Notes: generated by a model not told the origin, from the sequence alone. A stretch of DNA of 12,051 nucleotides from Parcubacteria group bacterium (GCA_021731325.1 JAKFXP010000054.1:1-12051); one strand, 5' to 3'; positions 1 to 6,060 are shown, counted from the stretch's first letter. Numbers and translations are program-made.

Positions 1-10
1 ATACTCAACC

Positions 11-16
11 TATACT
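11..16 (+). promoter_or_regulatory. -10 box of the SOUL-family gene
   Basis: TATACT lies 3 bases before the ATG at 20 and 12 bases before a second in-frame ATG at 29. No Shine-Dalgarno is visible. If transcription starts about 7 bases after the box (near 23), only the ATG at 29 would be in the mRNA. Any -35 box would lie outside the window. Confidence 0.45.
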
Positions 17-19
17 TAT

Positions 20-664
20 ATGAACACTATGTATTACATCATTGGAGGAGTTGTGTTGCTGCTCGTGCTCTGGGCGGTTGGATCATACCTGGCAGTGCGT
101 ACCCTCGAAGAACCAACATACACCGTACTCGAGAAAAAGGCCGGGTATGAAATCCGGCAGTACGATCCATACATTGTGGCGGAAACGGTGGTGGATTCCA
201 CTGCATACGATCAAGACCTGCGTCAGGGGTTTTCTCTGGTGGCTGATTATATTTTTGGTAACAACACAAAACAAGAAAAGATTTCGATGACTACCCCAGT
301 ACTTGAGCAGCCGGGTATGAAGAGTCAAAAAATCGCCATGACTGTTCCAGTCATTGAAGGTCAATCGAACGACACCACCCGAACCATTGCCTTTGTGTTG
401 CCAAGCCAGTACCGCATGGACACACTCCCTACCCCAAACAACGACCGGGTACAATTACGTGCGGTCAACGGAAGAAAGGTTGCTGTGTTACGCTTTGGCT
501 GGTACGGAACACCCGACCGAGTCGCCAAAAAGAAAGAAGTGTTGCTTGCACTATTGGAAGCTGACAACGTTACCGTACGTGCAACACCACAAGCGGCGTT
601 TTACAACCCACCCCTTTCAATGCCGTTGGTACTGCGCAATGAAATATTAGTTGAAGTTGAGTAA
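20..664 (+). CDS. SOUL-family (heme-binding-like) protein with N-terminal membrane anchor
   Basis: The protein has 214 residues. Residues about 5-26 form one hydrophobic membrane segment, and the rest is a SOUL domain. Visible SOUL signatures are TYTVLEKKAGYEIRQY near residues 33-48, the paired ISMTTPV and KIAMTVPV strands near 88-112, the FVLPSQY stretch, and a C-terminal region ending in NEILVEV. The family includes vertebrate heme-binding proteins and many bacterial homologues of unknown role; heme binding here is not shown by the sequence. The anchor suggests the domain sits at the membrane, most likely outside. It is a single-gene unit that ends at a bidirectional terminator shared with the convergent 2H gene. 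The -10 box position suggests the true start may be the ATG at 29, which would remove three residues and leave the anchor intact. Confidence 0.9.
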   Translation: MNTMYYIIGGVVLLLVLWAVGSYLAVRTLEEPTYTVLEKKAGYEIRQYDPYIVAETVVDSTAYDQDLRQGFSLVADYIFGNNTKQEKISMTTPVLEQPGMKSQKIAMTVPVIEGQSNDTTRTIAFVLPSQYRMDTLPTPNNDRVQLRAVNGRKVAVLRFGWYGTPDRVAKKKEVLLALLEADNVTVRATPQAAFYNPPLSMPLVLRNEILVEVE

Positions 665-717
665 GTAGCTGACGTGAGTGGCGTAACGGTTACCTAGTCG
701 CACCGATTCCATATTAA

Positions 718-745
718 AAAACGCTCTCATATGAGAGAGCGTTTT
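718..745. terminator. bidirectional intrinsic terminator
   Basis: A perfect 11-bp stem, AAAACGCTCTC at 718-728 with GAGAGCGTTTT at 735-745, encloses a 6-base loop. A-rich and T-rich flanks on both sides let it serve the SOUL gene on the plus strand and the 2H gene on the minus strand. Confidence 0.88.
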
Positions 746-763
746 GAACTGTGCGAGTGCCAC

Positions 764-1474
764 TTATACGAATACCCGCTCTTTGGTGATGGTGAGATTA
801 AACTGTTCCTGGGTTATTGTAAAATACCCAACTGCGATACTGACATAGGGATGGTATGCATTAAACCCTTTCAGTACTGCGTTGTAATCTGCACAAATTT
901 CTTGTACCCGACGCGCATCCTGTGCACTCTGCACCGTACCAAACCGAGCCATGGTAACATGTGATCCCCACGGCATACGAAGTTGTGGATGCAATCTCTT
1001 TGATGCATCCTGTACAAAATGGTGCGCGCCGGTACAGAAGTCTTTATTTGCATACCCTTGTGCAATGACGGTTGTTTGATTGAACGTGACGCCGGCATGA
1101 TACATACACGCAGGCCTCCAATCAGAAATCCACCAGTCAATTGCACTATGCAACTGTTCGAGGATATAATCATGATCGTCAGTGCCTCCAGGATTGTGGT
1201 GCGGTGTTACTAAGTAGTCTGAGATGGTCGTATGCAATTGCTCTGTAGCATAGGTTAGAGTACCTGGCACGTACGCACCTATGTCAGACGCGATCCGTGC
1301 CAACACCATTCGTATAGATAATGCGGGAGTAAGTATCACGAGATACCCGCCCACCTTATTTTGAATAGTTGGATCAACGCACAATCCATCAGTACATGCG
1401 GTCTGTTGCCCAGTACTAAATTTTTCGTAAATAGATTGTTGTGTTTTTTGCCAATCGTTCCAGTTTGTATCCAC
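764..1474 (-). CDS. 2H phosphoesterase superfamily protein (LigT-like)
   Basis: The protein has 236 residues. Two H-x-T motifs define the 2H superfamily, and both are present: LHTTISDY with H81/T83, and SHVTMARF with H172/T174. Each is followed by hydrophobic residues, as expected for the paired active-site strands. Known members hydrolyse or ligate 2',5' or 2',3'-cyclic phosphates in RNA or nucleotides; the substrate here cannot be told. The roughly 90-residue gap between motifs and the first 40 residues are compatible with a LigT-like domain with a short N-terminal addition. The start is GTG at 1474: AGAGG lies 8 bases upstream and no in-frame ATG lies nearby. A consensus promoter is at 1522-1550. 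There is no signal peptide, so it is probably cytoplasmic. The family call is firm and the reaction is open. Confidence 0.82.
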   Translation of the reverse strand: MDTNWNDWQKTQQSIYEKFSTGQQTACTDGLCVDPTIQNKVGGYLVILTPALSIRMVLARIASDIGAYVPGTLTYATEQLHTTISDYLVTPHHNPGGTDDHDYILEQLHSAIDWWISDWRPACMYHAGVTFNQTTVIAQGYANKDFCTGAHHFVQDASKRLHPQLRMPWGSHVTMARFGTVQSAQDARRVQEICADYNAVLKGFNAYHPYVSIAVGYFTITQEQFNLTITKERVFV

Positions 1475-1521
1475 GTATGTATCCTCTCGGTAAATATTGA
1501 AATGAACGGTATTCGAGAGGT

Positions 1522-1550
1522 ATTATACAATATATAATACGTAGTGTCAA
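1522..1550 (-). promoter_or_regulatory. consensus sigma-70-type promoter for the 2H gene
   Basis: On the minus strand, TTGACA (1550-1545), a 17-base spacer and TATAAT (1527-1522) match the consensus exactly. The predicted start near 1515 gives a leader of about 40 bases. CCTCTCG (minus strand, 1520-1514) and CGAGAGG (1489-1483) form an inverted repeat around the start region. The second arm contains the ribosome-binding AGAGG. Confidence 0.85.
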
Positions 1551-1570
1551 TGTATGCCGCCGATGCACCC

Positions 1571-1924
1571 CTATTCCCCTCCTCTATCTTCCCTCACCCG
1601 AAAGCGTACGATCTTGGTAATTAATCCTTTAGGGAGAGGTGCGGTGAGTGGAAATTGAATTGCACCTTTGGAGGTTTTGTACCGAGAGAGTTCTTTTGAA
1701 AAATGTACGATGGCAGATGGTGTGGGGTACAACCCGATGTGGTTTTTTGCTAATGCAAAGTGCACAAGGTTTTTAGTACCCACAAACGTCGGCATCCCAT
1801 ACTTTATTGCTTCGGTGGCGTGCGGAGCCTCATGCGCAATGAGTGCGTACAGATCACGCAACGGTGCCTGAAACTCTTTTGACTGCGCTGCAATGTATGC
1901 GGTGATGGTGGGGTAGGTATACAT
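1571..1924 (-). CDS. DUF1801 / YdhG-like small protein
   Basis: The protein has 117 residues from the ATG at 1924. The order of motifs matches the DUF1801 (YdhG, frataxin-like fold) family: an N-terminal helix region with the YIAAQS stretch, then EAIKYGMPTF, then HFALAKNHIGLYP, then KGAIQFPL and a final IVRFRVRE helix. YdhG in Bacillus has been described as an iron-related chaperone; whether that applies here is unknown. No signal peptide or membrane segment is present, so it should be cytoplasmic. A GTG at 1945 would add seven residues (MISSTVP), but neither start has a Shine-Dalgarno. TACAGT and an extended TGATATCAT lie just upstream of the ATG, so a very short leader is possible. It is transcribed as its own unit between the 2H and CYTH genes. 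Confidence 0.82.
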   Translation of the reverse strand: MYTYPTITAYIAAQSKEFQAPLRDLYALIAHEAPHATEAIKYGMPTFVGTKNLVHFALAKNHIGLYPTPSAIVHFSKELSRYKTSKGAIQFPLTAPLPKGLITKIVRFRVREDRGGE

Positions 1925-1975
1925 AGGTACTGTAGATGATATCACATGTGTTGTACGGTTGTACGTACGAGTACC

Positions 1976-2563
1976 TTACTCCGTTCTTCCTGCAAATGGG
2001 TTCTCCATAGTAAACAGTATCTCTGGTGTTTGGTTATTGATAACCTCCTCTGGCAATCCGTACACTTCGCTATAGAGTGTACCTACCGCACAAAACTTTG
2101 CTGTTGACCACTCAAACCCAAGTTGTGTAGCAGCTGCCTGCACCACCGACTCACTCTTCCCTTCAATCTCAACAAACGGTTCGAGAAATGGCCACTCATC
2201 AATCGTTACCTCGACCCCATCGAGCTCCCACAGCTCACGCCGTGATTCTTGGTATGCTTTTTTGCGACACCCTACTGATTCGAGTAGAAGGCACGCATCC
2301 TCAAACGAATTGACCGTAAGACAAATCTCCTTTTGATCGACGATTGTCGTACCGTGTACCACCTTGAGACTCATGGTAATCTTGTCCCCTTCGTCACGCA
2401 CGCGCAGCCACCCACCCGCACGCTCGTGTCCTAGAGGCGCATGAAATACTGACCGCTTTTGCAGGTACTCTGATCTTACCAAGTGCGCACCAACATCGGC
2501 AAGACGCGTCCGCATAGCGTCTTTGGTAACCGGATAAAACGTTGCTTCGTATTCAATATCCAT
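1976..2563 (-). CDS. CYTH-domain protein (class IV adenylate cyclase-like / triphosphatase fold)
   Basis: The protein has 195 residues from the ATG at 2563. The CYTH tunnel signature opens the protein as EYEAT, an ExEx(K) motif with Thr in place of the usual Lys. It is followed by GGWLRVRDEGDK, a basic strand SLKVV, DQKEI, LWELDGVEVTIDEWP and FVEIEG, in the order usual for CYTH proteins annotated as class IV adenylate cyclases. The family binds triphosphates and divalent metal in an eight-stranded tunnel. Activities range from cyclic AMP synthesis to triphosphatase, so the substrate cannot be assigned. An in-frame ATG at 2590 and a longer frame up to 2635 exist. The 2563 start is preferred because the signature begins at residue 4 and an extended -10 box sits 8 bases upstream, fitting a leaderless mRNA. 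Confidence 0.85.
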   Translation of the reverse strand: MDIEYEATFYPVTKDAMRTRLADVGAHLVRSEYLQKRSVFHAPLGHERAGGWLRVRDEGDKITMSLKVVHGTTIVDQKEICLTVNSFEDACLLLESVGCRKKAYQESRRELWELDGVEVTIDEWPFLEPFVEIEGKSESVVQAAATQLGFEWSTAKFCAVGTLYSEVYGLPEEVINNQTPEILFTMENPFAGRTE

Positions 2564-2571
2564 ATGCGGAT

Positions 2572-2580
2572 AGTATATCA
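2572..2580 (-). promoter_or_regulatory. extended -10 box of the CYTH gene
   Basis: The minus strand reads TGATATACT, an extended -10 box, ending 8 bases before the ATG at 2563. Transcription would start at or within a few bases of the ATG. No -35 match and no Shine-Dalgarno are visible. Confidence 0.55.
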
Positions 2581-2660
2581 CGCACGGCATGGGTACCACT
2601 TTACAGACCACACGCTTATTACAGAGTAGCGACAATGTGACACACTATCCCCACTCTATT

Positions 2661-2690
2661 TTGAAAAACAGATTATCTGTGTTTTACTAT
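2661..2690 (+). promoter_or_regulatory. promoter with operator-like palindrome in its spacer
   Basis: TTGAAA (2661-2666), an 18-base spacer and TACTAT (2685-2690) form a likely promoter for the membrane protein at 2753. The spacer carries the palindrome ACAGAT-T-ATCTGT (2668-2680), which is placed where a repressor would block polymerase. Confidence 0.55.
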
Positions 2691-2752
2691 GGGCAGGTTT
2701 TTAGTTCCCTATTACGGGTTCTAGAGTTCTTACCACAACAGAAGGAGGTAGT

Positions 2753-3091
2753 ATGTTTGATGAGTTGCGAGGGTTTGGATATGAATTAGCGTGCTTTGGC
2801 TTATGGCTTGGCATGGCAGCAGGTGTTGGTGCCGTATTTGGATACTGGATACGTGCCACCTCGGTACGAGGGTACACTCTACGGGTACGATGGGCACTTG
2901 GACTGTCTACTCTTATGTTCGAATGGTTGGCAATTTCTTTTGCCGAAGGTGAAGAAATGATCGTCTGGCCTCTTATGGTTGCTGCGTACTTTTTGGGTGC
3001 TGCTGGCGCATTTGAAATGCGCTGGGTGGTACCACACGTCCAAACACGTGCATACTGGTTTGGTGAACAAGAAGGAACACAGGATACATAA
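2753..3091 (+). CDS. small three-segment membrane protein of unknown function
   Basis: The protein has 112 residues. Hydrophobic stretches at about 10-32, 46-63 and 69-87 suggest three membrane segments. A charged LRVR loop follows the first segment and an EGEE acidic turn sits between the second and third. The tail (about 25 residues) is polar and ends in EQEGTQDT. I do not recognise a family. The start is well supported by AAGGAGG (2742-2748), four bases before the ATG. The leader from the predicted start near 2697 is about 56 bases and contains GTTCTTAC (2726-2733), a one-base variant of the GTTCTTT(C/T) element found in other leaders here. It forms a single-gene unit closed by a terminator at 3106-3132. 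Confidence 0.8.
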   Translation: MFDELRGFGYELACFGLWLGMAAGVGAVFGYWIRATSVRGYTLRVRWALGLSTLMFEWLAISFAEGEEMIVWPLMVAAYFLGAAGAFEMRWVVPHVQTRAYWFGEQEGTQDT

Positions 3092-3105
3092 CACTTTATG
3101 CAAGA

Positions 3106-3140
3106 ACACCCCCTACCACGCGTAGGGGGTGTATTATTTC
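3106..3140 (+). terminator. intrinsic terminator after the membrane protein
   Basis: A perfect 11-bp stem, ACACCCCCTAC (3106-3116) with GTAGGGGGTGT (3122-3132), has a 5-base loop and is followed by ATTATTTC. The stem is strong and the T tract is interrupted. Confidence 0.8.
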
Positions 3141-3151
3141 AAGTACAGCGC

Positions 3152-3180
3152 TTGACTATATAAGAGATGAGTGGTATATA
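3152..3180 (+). promoter_or_regulatory. promoter for the 59-residue protein
   Basis: TTGACT (3152-3157), a 17-base spacer and TATATA (3175-3180). The predicted start is near 3187, giving a leader of about 53 bases. Confidence 0.7.
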
Positions 3181-3186
3181 TCTACC

Positions 3187-3233
3187 TCTGACAGCTACAC
3201 CTGTTAGATACTTGTTCTTTCATCAACTGGAGG
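3187..3233 (+). promoter_or_regulatory. structured leader: 5' stem-loop, GTTCTTTC element, ribosome site
   Basis: TCTGACAG (3187-3194) pairs with CTGTTAGA (3201-3208), 8 bp with one G-U, starting at the predicted +1. GTTCTTTC follows at 3214-3221, then seven bases, then GGAGG (3229-3233). The same order appears in leaders at 6418-6460, 6840-6888 and about 7680-7730. Confidence 0.5.
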
Positions 3234-3239
3234 TTTTTT

Positions 3240-3419
3240 ATGCACCTATTTACAGAAGCATTGCGTATACTAGACACGGGACACAAATGGTTGACGCGCA
3301 CTCTCGCTGCTCTCGTTGTGGTACTCAGTGTCGCGCTTATCTGGTGTCACACCAATACATCACCTGAACAAAAAAACACGCGTGGCGATTTGTCATCAAG
3401 TATCATCAAGTCACGGTAA
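3240..3419 (+). CDS. 59-residue single-pass membrane protein
   Basis: This short gene starts at ATG 3240 with GGAGG six bases upstream and a promoter and leader of its own, so it is very likely real despite its size. The first 20 residues are amphipathic and charged (HLFTEALRILDTGHKWLTR). Residues about 21-36 form one hydrophobic helix (TLAALVVVLSVALIWC). The remaining 23 residues are polar and basic, ending in SIIKSR. The Cys after LIW does not make a convincing lipobox because Trp occupies the -1 position. The function is unknown. The hairpin at 3439-3465 closes the unit. Its leader layout groups it with the exported small proteins at 6-8 kb. Confidence 0.72.
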   Translation: MHLFTEALRILDTGHKWLTRTLAALVVVLSVALIWCHTNTSPEQKNTRGDLSSSIIKSR

Positions 3420-3438
3420 ATACCCTGTGCACGTATAC

Positions 3439-3465
3439 CACCCATTCGCGATACGCGGATGGGTG
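3439..3465 (+). terminator. hairpin downstream of the 59-residue gene
   Basis: A 12-bp stem with one G-T pair, CACCCATTCGCG (3439-3450) with CGCGGATGGGTG (3454-3465), has a 3-base loop. TTGTTGCTAT follows, so the T tract is weak. It separates convergent genes. Confidence 0.6.
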
Positions 3466-3495
3466 TTGTTGCTATACACCTATCTCAGTGGTTCT

Positions 3496-3771
3496 TTATT
3501 TCCCCTCTTTCTTGGGAGTATACCAATCACGCAAAAGTGTTGTAATCTCTTCTTTGAGTGAATGAAAACTCAAAAAACCATTGCGGTACTCATCTACTAA
3601 TCCATAGATAACCTCATGGGGGTCGGTATCACGATGCATCGGCGCAAGGGCCCGAATACCATCAATTATTGCAAGAACCTCCTCTGCACGTGACCCATCG
3701 ATTGCTTCATCGAGTGTATACACAATACTCCGCAACTCAGCATCGTGGAGGTATGGGGGCATGGTAGTCAT
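3496..3771 (-). CDS. small soluble protein of unknown function
   Basis: The protein has 91 residues from the ATG at 3771. It is mostly helical and acidic, with repeated Leu/Ile spacing (LDEAIDGSRAEEVLAIIDGIRAL, then LKEEITTLLRDW) and a basic PKKEGK tail. No signal peptide, membrane segment or recognised family is visible. Alternative in-frame starts are ATG 3801 (adding 10 residues) and ATG 3762 (removing three). None has a Shine-Dalgarno. The 3771 start leaves the 13-bp inverted repeat at 3801-3836 entirely upstream and places TACAGT 8 bases before the ATG. It is divergent from the GtrA gene and convergent with the 59-residue gene. Confidence 0.65.
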   Translation of the reverse strand: MTTMPPYLHDAELRSIVYTLDEAIDGSRAEEVLAIIDGIRALAPMHRDTDPHEVIYGLVDEYRNGFLSFHSLKEEITTLLRDWYTPKKEGK

Positions 3772-3800
3772 CGTACTGTACTGTACCACATTCGCACTCA

Positions 3801-3836
3801 TATCAGTATGTGCAGCTCCTGCAGCACATACTGATA
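3801..3836. repeat. perfect 13-bp inverted repeat between divergent genes
   Basis: TATCAGTATGTGC (3801-3813) and GCACATACTGATA (3824-3836) are exact inverted copies separated by 10 bases. It lies between the small unknown gene (-) and GtrA (+). Neither strand has a T tract after it, so an operator or a structured element fits better than a terminator. Confidence 0.75.
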
Positions 3837-3842
3837 CTGCGG

Positions 3843-3853
3843 TATACTATACA
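3843..3853 (+). promoter_or_regulatory. -10 region of the GtrA gene
   Basis: Overlapping TATACT (3843-3848) and TATACA (3848-3853) boxes lie 11 and 6 bases before the ATG at 3860. No Shine-Dalgarno is present, so the mRNA would be leaderless or nearly so. Confidence 0.5.
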
Positions 3854-3859
3854 GACTAC

Positions 3860-4300
3860 ATGTCTACAAAAAATATCCGATCAGTACTCGATATAGTTGC
3901 CACCCTCGGTGGACATGCGAGTCCGCGGGTAACTCAGTTTCTCCGCTATACTATTACCGGATGCACTTCATTTATCCTCGACCTCATACTGCTCTGGGGG
4001 TTTACCGAACTCCTCCACATACACTACCTCGCTTCTGCAGCGATTGCGTTTTGTATTGCAATTAGCGTTAATTACGTAACCGGGCGTGCATATGCATTTG
4101 AGAAGAGTACCCGAGGACTCGTGGATGGGTACGTACGATTTGTCGGCATTGCACTCATTGGCATCGTACTCCTCCTCGCTGGCATGTACCTACTCGTGGA
4201 TCTCTGGGGATTTTCGTACCTCATCGCCCGCCTCTGCGTAGGAGGTATTGTAGGTATATGGAACTACAGCATCAATGCCTTTTGGAATTTTGCTCATTAG
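3860..4300 (+). CDS. GtrA-family membrane protein
   Basis: The protein has 146 residues. After about 25 polar residues it has four hydrophobic segments (about 30-48, 52-72, 90-111, 116-137), the usual GtrA plan. Family marks include FLRYTITGCTSFILD at the first helix, the NYVTGRAYAF stretch after the second, and a terminal NYSINAFWNF resembling the family's C-terminal Asn-aromatic motif. GtrA proteins are implicated in moving lipid-linked sugars across the membrane for O-antigen, teichoic acid or arabinogalactan modification. No glycosyltransferase partner lies next to it here. The frame extends back to 3761, but the homologous part, the -10 box and the intergenic inverted repeat favour ATG 3860. 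Its stop overlaps the stop of the convergent DUF4349 gene by 4 bases. Confidence 0.88.
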   Translation: MSTKNIRSVLDIVATLGGHASPRVTQFLRYTITGCTSFILDLILLWGFTELLHIHYLASAAIAFCIAISVNYVTGRAYAFEKSTRGLVDGYVRFVGIALIGIVLLLAGMYLLVDLWGFSYLIARLCVGGIVGIWNYSINAFWNFAH

Positions 4301-5361
4301 TCACTACGAGGTGATTGATTCATGCGACGGTACACTCGACGTCCGAGAGAGAATATGATCCAACACACCCCGACAAAGAGTGCAATTTGTATTCCCGCAA
4401 TCACTAAGAGCGGTAGCCCCACAATCAAAAACCGAATCAGCGTATTGGCCACCCCCATCAGTTGGTTCTGTAAATCACGATACGCTGCCTTTACCACGGT
4501 ACCCGGTCGCCACTCCGTAACTGCTTGACTTGGAGACGTCACACCCGCTTCGGGGGTGATACTTACGCTAATAGCCGAGAGTGATACTTGTCCCGAGAGT
4601 TGATCGAGCTGCCCTTGTATCTGCTCAATCTCTTGGCGAGTCTGTGACAACTGACGCGTAACGTTGAGAATCTCTTCAATCGAACCCGAGCGTGTAAGAA
4701 GTGCTTGATACTGTTCCTCGGTTGCGTGCAGATTTTTGAGACGTGCGGTCAAATCAACAAACTGCGCTGATACATCCTGTGCGTTTATGACCTCCGTATT
4801 TACCCGAAGTGCAAGTGCTTTGATATCACGCACCGCCTCGTCAAAGTGTTCCAATGGTACCCAGATCGTAAGCATCCCCCGCTTGAGGTCTTGTGTATAC
4901 TGTGAAAAATTTTCGTTTCCTCGCTGTCCCTGGTACCGATCACTCACTGCACGTACCCCCTCTGCCGCATCATCAGTATCTGCTACGAGAATATCAAGAC
5001 TTGCGGTACGTATAATTTTGTTTTCGGCAGTAGGAGGGGTGCTTGCCGACGGTATCGGTGGCGCGATAGGCATACCCCTGTCAGGTGCCCCTCTGTTCAT
5101 ATCTCGAAACTCTACTGCATCCAGTGCAGGGTCTATCATTGCCGACTTTGATACTACAAACTCATCACCCTCAAATGCTACGCGTTCTGATTGCACACTG
5201 TCCATCATCGGCACGCCTGGAGTGTACCCACCCATACTATTGCCTCGCATGGGTTGGTATTGATTATGACTGAGAAGCGACGTTGCAACGAGCACCAGAA
5301 GACACGCACCGATGATGGTTGCGGCATGTTTGATAGTGATAGGAGGTGGGGTAAATGTCAT
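4297..5361 (-). CDS. DUF4349-domain envelope protein
   Basis: The protein has 354 residues. Residues about 13-30 form an N-terminal membrane segment or uncleaved signal. A Pro/Met/Gly-rich linker runs to about 112. The DUF4349 domain starts at NKIIRTASLDILV (114-126) and includes LTIWVPLEHFDEAV. An acidic-basic heptad region follows (about 195-258, with the repeated LKNLHATEEQYQALL and QEIEQIQGQLDQL pattern), which looks like a coiled coil. A second membrane segment lies at about 309-339, with a basic RRVYRR tail. This predicts a large extracytoplasmic domain held at both ends. The family's function is unknown. The start at ATG 5361 has no Shine-Dalgarno; TATTAT lies 17 bases upstream. It overlaps the convergent GtrA stop by four bases (TTAG at 4297-4300). 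Confidence 0.88.
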   Translation of the reverse strand: MTFTPPPITIKHAATIIGACLLVLVATSLLSHNQYQPMRGNSMGGYTPGVPMMDSVQSERVAFEGDEFVVSKSAMIDPALDAVEFRDMNRGAPDRGMPIAPPIPSASTPPTAENKIIRTASLDILVADTDDAAEGVRAVSDRYQGQRGNENFSQYTQDLKRGMLTIWVPLEHFDEAVRDIKALALRVNTEVINAQDVSAQFVDLTARLKNLHATEEQYQALLTRSGSIEEILNVTRQLSQTRQEIEQIQGQLDQLSGQVSLSAISVSITPEAGVTSPSQAVTEWRPGTVVKAAYRDLQNQLMGVANTLIRFLIVGLPLLVIAGIQIALFVGVCWIIFSLGRRVYRRMNQSPRSD

Positions 5362-5385
5362 ACGTTACAAATGAACAAATAATAG

Positions 5386-5403
5386 GATGCGGAACACCGC
5401 ATC
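5386..5403. repeat. 7-bp stem-loop in the gap upstream of the DUF4349 gene
   Basis: GATGCGG (5386-5392) and CCGCATC (5397-5403) pair across a 4-base loop. On the minus strand CTATTATTTG follows, so it may be a weak terminator for the gene ending at 5465. It lies just upstream of the TATTAT box of the DUF4349 gene. Confidence 0.5.
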
Positions 5404-5441
5404 TGCTAGTACCAGTATCTCACATTCCTCTGGGTGTTCAT

Positions 5442-5460
5442 GGGTAGTTATCAACTACCC
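5442..5460. repeat. 8-bp stem-loop next to the stop of the 5.5-kb gene
   Basis: GGGTAGTT (5442-5449) and AACTACCC (5453-5460) pair perfectly across a 3-base loop, five bases from the stop codon of the minus gene. No T run follows on either strand. It may act with the hairpin at 5386 to end or stabilise the transcript. Confidence 0.5.
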
Positions 5461-5464
5461 TGAG

Positions 5465-5938
5465 TTATACCGAGGGATTTTTGTAGTGGAGAATATTGAT
5501 ATCACGTAAGGTGTGTTCGACCTTTTGGGTAAGTATGTTGGGCGGGGGTACCGGGTGCACAAGATTATGCTCTATCTCGTGTATGATACGCTCCCACGCC
5601 ACAACATGCTCTGCTCCAGTCTCGTTATTTCCCTGCCACACCACATACGCGTAGAGCTTTTGATGTAGGTCGTGTGACGTAGCTACTACATCGGCAAACT
5701 TGGGACTACCGCGCGTAATAAGTGTCACTATGTATTTGTCGAGACCAATTTTTTTGCGGATGTGTGCACTGGTTTCACCAAGCGAAGCAAACATGCAGGC
5801 TTTGACGAGGAGCGACCACGTAACCGGTGGACCTACCCAGACTTGCTCAAGCGCCAGTACAAATGCACCACGGAGAAGTGCTTCTTGCTGCATCAGTGGG
5901 GATACCTCATACCGCGCGAATATCGCATCAATAGTCAT
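5465..5938 (-). CDS. soluble protein of unknown function
   Basis: The protein has 157 residues from the ATG at 5938. It appears all-helical and cytoplasmic, with several His/Glu-rich segments (SHDLHQKLYAYVVW, then WERIIHEIEHNLVH). I do not recognise the family and no catalytic motif is clear. An in-frame extension to GTG 6037 would add 33 hydrophobic residues. I reject it because that stretch overlaps the intrinsic terminator (6008-6045) of the upstream gene. The extended -10 box TGGTAGGAT ends seven bases before ATG 5938, which fits a leaderless mRNA. Two hairpins lie downstream. Confidence 0.68.
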   Translation of the reverse strand: MTIDAIFARYEVSPLMQQEALLRGAFVLALEQVWVGPPVTWSLLVKACMFASLGETSAHIRKKIGLDKYIVTLITRGSPKFADVVATSHDLHQKLYAYVVWQGNNETGAEHVVAWERIIHEIEHNLVHPVPPPNILTQKVEHTLRDINILHYKNPSV

Positions 5939-6007
5939 ATCAATTATCCTACCATAGAAAAAAGATACTATCGGACATACACCCGCAAGCACCGCCGTAC
6001 CGCGAAC

Positions 6008-6045
6008 AAAAAACCCGAGCGCCATATTTACTGACACTCGGGTTT
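6008..6045 (-). terminator. intrinsic terminator of the first secreted paralogue
   Basis: On the minus strand AAACCCGAG (6045-6037) pairs with CTCGGGTTT (6019-6011) across a 17-base loop, followed directly by three more T residues. It ends the gene at 6061-6411 and fixes the start of the next gene below 6008. Confidence 0.85.
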
Positions 6046-6060
6046 GATACCCCTTACGTA

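Noticed and set aside
1483..1520. RNA hairpin hiding the ribosome site of the 2H gene
   Set aside because: The predicted +1 (about 1515) falls inside the distal arm, so most of that arm would not be transcribed; a DNA-level operator is more plausible.
3225..3237. Lipoprotein signal in the 59-residue protein
   Set aside because: The Cys at residue 36 is preceded by Trp at -1, which lipobox processing does not accept, and it lies at the end rather than the start of the mature part.
3772..3801. Longer start (ATG 3801) for the small minus-strand gene
   Set aside because: It begins on the edge of the 13-bp inverted repeat, has no ribosome site and adds ten residues without domain character; it cannot be fully excluded.
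3761..3859. N-terminal extension of the GtrA gene
   Set aside because: It would run across the inverted repeat and -10 boxes and overlap the divergent gene; the GtrA domain fits completely downstream of ATG 3860.
4736..5263. Long open frame on the plus strand opposite the DUF4349 gene
   Set aside because: Its Ser/Ala/Arg-rich translation has no domain character and the opposite strand encodes a clear DUF4349 protein; it is a by-product of that gene's codon pattern.
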